Positions 61,279 through 64,000 of a stretch of DNA of 64,000 nt are shown one piece after another; position 1 is the first letter of the stretch; every line of letters starts with the position of its first letter. The translations under genes were made by a program, and so were the position numbers. Origin of the DNA: Aphrocallistes beatrix (taxonomy: Eukaryota > Porifera > Hexactinellida > Sceptrulophora > Aphrocallistidae); contig OY725495.1 of assembly GCA_963281255.1 (NCBI GenBank), forward strand, positions 4,154,001 to 4,218,000, in the 5' to 3' direction. The notes beneath the pieces are model-generated. The model had not been told where the DNA came from. It was given only the letters and a program-made list of their open reading frames with translations, and searched no databases.

Positions 61279-62601
61279 ATGGCAACAAGAACAAGTGTAC
61301 CGTTGGAACCTGAGACAGGAACTGAGTTATGTCGAGTTAAACCAGAGGGAGGTTCATTGGGAGGATACAGAAGTGATATTCTAACCGAAAACCTTTCTGA
61401 GAGAGAAGTAGCTATCTACAAATGTACGAGATGTAATGGAATAATGAAAGATGCTTCAATTGGTAAAGCTGGGGAACAGTTATGTTCTAGTTGTATAATA
61501 GAAAGAGAACAATCTCTTCCAAATGCAAACGTCCGTAACACAATTCTATCATTGAAGTGTGCCTGTTCCTTATCCAAGCGAGGCTGTGAATGGTTGGGTA
61601 GGCTGGAGATTGTGGAAAATCACCTGACTACATGTGGTCACGTATATGAGTCGTGTCAGCTGTTGTGTGGCGTTGTGACAACACGTGATGAGATGGGAAG
61701 GCACGTGCGGGAGGAATGCTCCCAACGTGAAGAGGCGTGTTTGCACTGTTCGGGAGTGCATAAGGTGTGTGAGATGGTAGAGCATGTGAAGGTGTGTGGG
61801 AAGGTATTCGTGTTGTGTGAATTGGGATGTTGGACACGTGTGCGTCGCGAGAGTATTTTGTTTCATCTCTCGAGTGAGTGTTCTGAAGAGTCAGTTGTGT
61901 GTCCGTATGAAAAGTACAGATGTGAAGTGGTGGGGTTAAAACGGCGAGAGTTAGGACAACATTTGAAAGAGAATAGATGTCTACACACAGAACTGAAACT
62001 CAGTGTAATGGAAGAAAAGTTTGAGAATTCGATGAAAAAAATTGAGTTACTTGAAAATCAAATAGAGGTGATTGATTCCGTGGAAAATAAAAGTTTGCAG
62101 AAAAATGAATTACTCGAAATAAAAGTCCAATCTTTAGAAAATGAACTGATAATGAAAGTAAAGGAAATCGAAATATTGATAGATATTCTGGTTAGACATG
62201 AAGATAAAATGAAGTGGACTATAAGCGAATTTGCTAAGAAGTTTAAGCCTAAACTCGGTATGGCCTTCTCTGATTTCTATGTAGTTGCAGGGTATAAATT
62301 TAAGTTCTCTCATTCTCCTGATGCTCATAATTTTAGAATTAATTTCAATCCTAGAGCTGGGGATAATTATGATTCATTAGAATGGCCTTTCAAAGCTATT
62401 TTTATCACACGAGTGGTTTGTCATAGAGACATCAAGAATTCTCTGATCTTCAAAAGTTCTATGGTAGCTTTTTCTAGAGTGCAATATGTTCAGTTATATC
62501 ACCAAATAGCTTCAATTCCTCTCTCTACAGATTTGAAAGAGTTCATTAAATCAGACAGTTTGGAATTGGAGGTTACAGCTCGAATTCTCAAAAATATTTA
62601 A
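61279..62601 (+). CDS. TRAF-MATH zinc-finger protein, array copy TRAF9
   Basis: 440 residues. Leader with a private Pro (CRVKPEGGS); zinc knuckle CTRCNGIM / LCSSCIIE; zinc-finger block with two private changes (CACSLSKRG and GCWTRV, the latter replacing the Gly of CGTRV); a long coiled coil of about 85 residues (KKIELLENQIEVIDSVENKS, LQKNELLEIKVQSLENELIM). MATH domain KWTISEFAKKFKPKLGMAFS with SHSPDAHNFRINFNPRAGDN; loop SRVQYVQLYHQIASIPLS. Last gene of the array in this window. Confidence 0.9.
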   Translation: MATRTSVPLEPETGTELCRVKPEGGSLGGYRSDILTENLSEREVAIYKCTRCNGIMKDASIGKAGEQLCSSCIIEREQSLPNANVRNTILSLKCACSLSKRGCEWLGRLEIVENHLTTCGHVYESCQLLCGVVTTRDEMGRHVREECSQREEACLHCSGVHKVCEMVEHVKVCGKVFVLCELGCWTRVRRESILFHLSSECSEESVVCPYEKYRCEVVGLKRRELGQHLKENRCLHTELKLSVMEEKFENSMKKIELLENQIEVIDSVENKSLQKNELLEIKVQSLENELIMKVKEIEILIDILVRHEDKMKWTISEFAKKFKPKLGMAFSDFYVVAGYKFKFSHSPDAHNFRINFNPRAGDNYDSLEWPFKAIFITRVVCHRDIKNSLIFKSSMVAFSRVQYVQLYHQIASIPLSTDLKEFIKSDSLELEVTARILKNI

Positions 62602-62716
62602 TCCTAGTAACGTCATTATTTGCTTCCTAAATGTTTCTTATTTACGTTTTTGTATTTACTATTCCTAGTGCGTTTTCACTGTTTTAATATTATGAATTTA
62701 TGATGCGATGTATGTA

Positions 62717-62862
62717 CAGTAAAACCTCTGTATAGTAAACAGCTTATTTTGAACACAACCTATATAGTATATCGGTTAAAATGAACCTCTGGTAATGAAC
62801 ACCTCGATATAATGAGAAGAAACTCGGGTCTCGAAGGTGTTCAATATAGAGAGGTTTTACTG
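62717..62862. repeat. Inverted-repeat MITE (CAGTAAAACCTCT family)
   Basis: Left end CAGTAAAACCTCTGTATAGT, right end CAATATAGAGAGGTTTTACTG, TA at the edges, 146 bases. Confidence 0.85.
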
Positions 62863-64000
62863 TACTGCACTTGTGTGTTTCAATGTCATTATGAGTCACT
62901 CTATGATCTGTGAGTTCAAATTCAGAGTTAGTAGATGTTCACGAGACTGAGCGACTCGATGAGTCTTAACATTTTATCCTGACATGTGACTCATAGTATC
63001 AGCAGGTAAAAGGAGAATCCGATACAAGCGGGTAATGACATAAATGCCGATGCAATAGTACCCATTTGTAGTGGTTACACCGTATATTCTAATCTGCTAG
63101 CATAAGTACTTTTTAAATGTTACAATATTATGTATTCGAAGATCAATCGAGGCATGTGTTTGTATTTAGATTTTTAACGAGTTGATTGTTTGCACTAGTT
63201 GCAATTCAATTCAATATAAGTCTCAGTTAGGAATGTGTGAGTTTCTATTAGACTGGTTGAATTCGGAACAAACTATACGAGGCAATCTCTCATGACCATA
63301 TACTATTCTGTTAAAATTGATTTCGGAAAGGCTATTAGTAGTGAAAGCATTGTATTATATTTAATTGTGAATTTATTGAATTTAAATACGCACCTATTAA
63401 CTATTATTACTAGCTCATATAAGTACTTATAACTTTACAAGTAAATAGTTTCCTGATAAAATTCACAAAAGTTGAGTTTATTCCTAAATATACGTGTATG
63501 TACAATATTTTAAGACCCAGTTAGCCTTGAGATATATTCTAATGATAGTAACTACCCCGCGAAAAATTGAGCGCAAACAATTAAGCAACATTCCTAGGCT
63601 TAGGCGGGATTAGCATTGAGAGTAGGGATTCCAATCCCGGCCAAATTTCTCAATTTCGGATTTTGGGATTGATATTTTTCTAATCCGGGGATTCAAGATC
63701 TTTCCAATCACGGGATCCCGGGATTTTTTGGGATTGTATCTTGCAGCAAAATGTATTTGAATTTTAATTTGGAAAATTTAGAGAAGGAGGATATTATTTT
63801 ATTTAATTCTTGACAAACTCTTTGAAAACAAGGGATGTACTTTCTGCCATAAAAATATGAGATAATCGTAATATTTGATTATTTATTATTGTAGAAAGCC
63901 TATTTATAGATTAGTAAATAGTGATACAGTACATACTTGTAAATCGTATTGTTGTTATTTGACACTGAATTGTGTATTTGTAAGTTACCAATGTAAATAG
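62863..64000. other. Gene-free right end of the window
   Basis: The first 250 bases continue the TRAF downstream flank (GAGTTAGTAGATGTTCACGA...). Bases about 63620-63740 contain CCAATCCCGGCCAAATTTCT, TAATCCGGGGATTC and CACGGGATCCCGGGATTTTT, probably part of another dispersed element. No coding sequence seen. Confidence 0.45.

Noticed and set aside
27670..61866. Repeated 98-codon antisense frames (MKQNTLATHTCPTSQ...) opposite the zinc-finger block in every TRAF copy
   Set aside because: They mirror the highly conserved zinc-finger coding strand; their conservation follows from the sense strand and they have no promoter or domain of their own.

Overview
The window is animal nuclear DNA. It is AT-rich, has compact introns, and carries UBR7, sphingosine kinase, talin, MKS1, Tudor, syntaxin-6, NHL and TRAF/MATH homologues. 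The mix of TRAF-MATH and coiled-coil-NHL families, with one- to few-hundred-base introns and many short inverted-repeat transposons, suggests an early-branching metazoan. A sponge is my best guess; this is inference, since no sequence here names the species.

Layout. At the left edge is the 5' end of a UBR7-like gene (minus strand). From 1 to 20 kb nearly everything is on the minus strand: one divergent TRAF-type zinc-finger gene; four cytochrome b561-domain (CYB561D-like) genes, three of them close paralogues; a decayed Ty3/gypsy retroelement; a MATH-domain remnant; and three TRAF-MATH genes in tandem 2.78-kb units, two of which carry a nonsense codon. From 21 to 27 kb are an NHL-propeller gene and a complete six-exon sphingosine kinase gene, every intron of which holds a repeat.

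From 27 kb to 62.6 kb the plus strand is a tandem array of nine intronless TRAF-MATH genes (called TRAF1 to TRAF9 here). Six are open, one has a frameshifting 11-bp deletion, one has a 4-bp deletion, and one lacks its ATG and has an internal stop. Eight of the nine have a TATA box a fixed distance (51 bp, once 57 bp) before the ATG. TRAF1, 2, 4 and 5 are each followed by a copy of a multi-pass membrane protein with a C-terminal cytochrome b5 domain (one intact, one with two frame-shifting deletions, two remnants). TRAF3 and TRAF6 are each followed by Tudor-domain exons. TRAF7 and TRAF8 are each followed by the same last exon of a syntaxin-6-like SNARE. An orphan two-exon talin piece, a coiled-coil-NHL gene and a C-terminally truncated intronless MKS1 lie between TRAF3 and TRAF4.

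The main biological point is a young, fast-turning-over TRAF-MATH family. Its zinc-finger block is almost identical at the DNA level between copies on both strands, whereas the coiled coil and parts of the MATH domain differ from copy to copy. On both arms the TRAF genes are co-duplicated with genes for b-type-haem membrane proteins (b561 on the minus arm, b5 on the plus arm). Function is unknown. A signalling or immune role is a hypothesis from family knowledge only.
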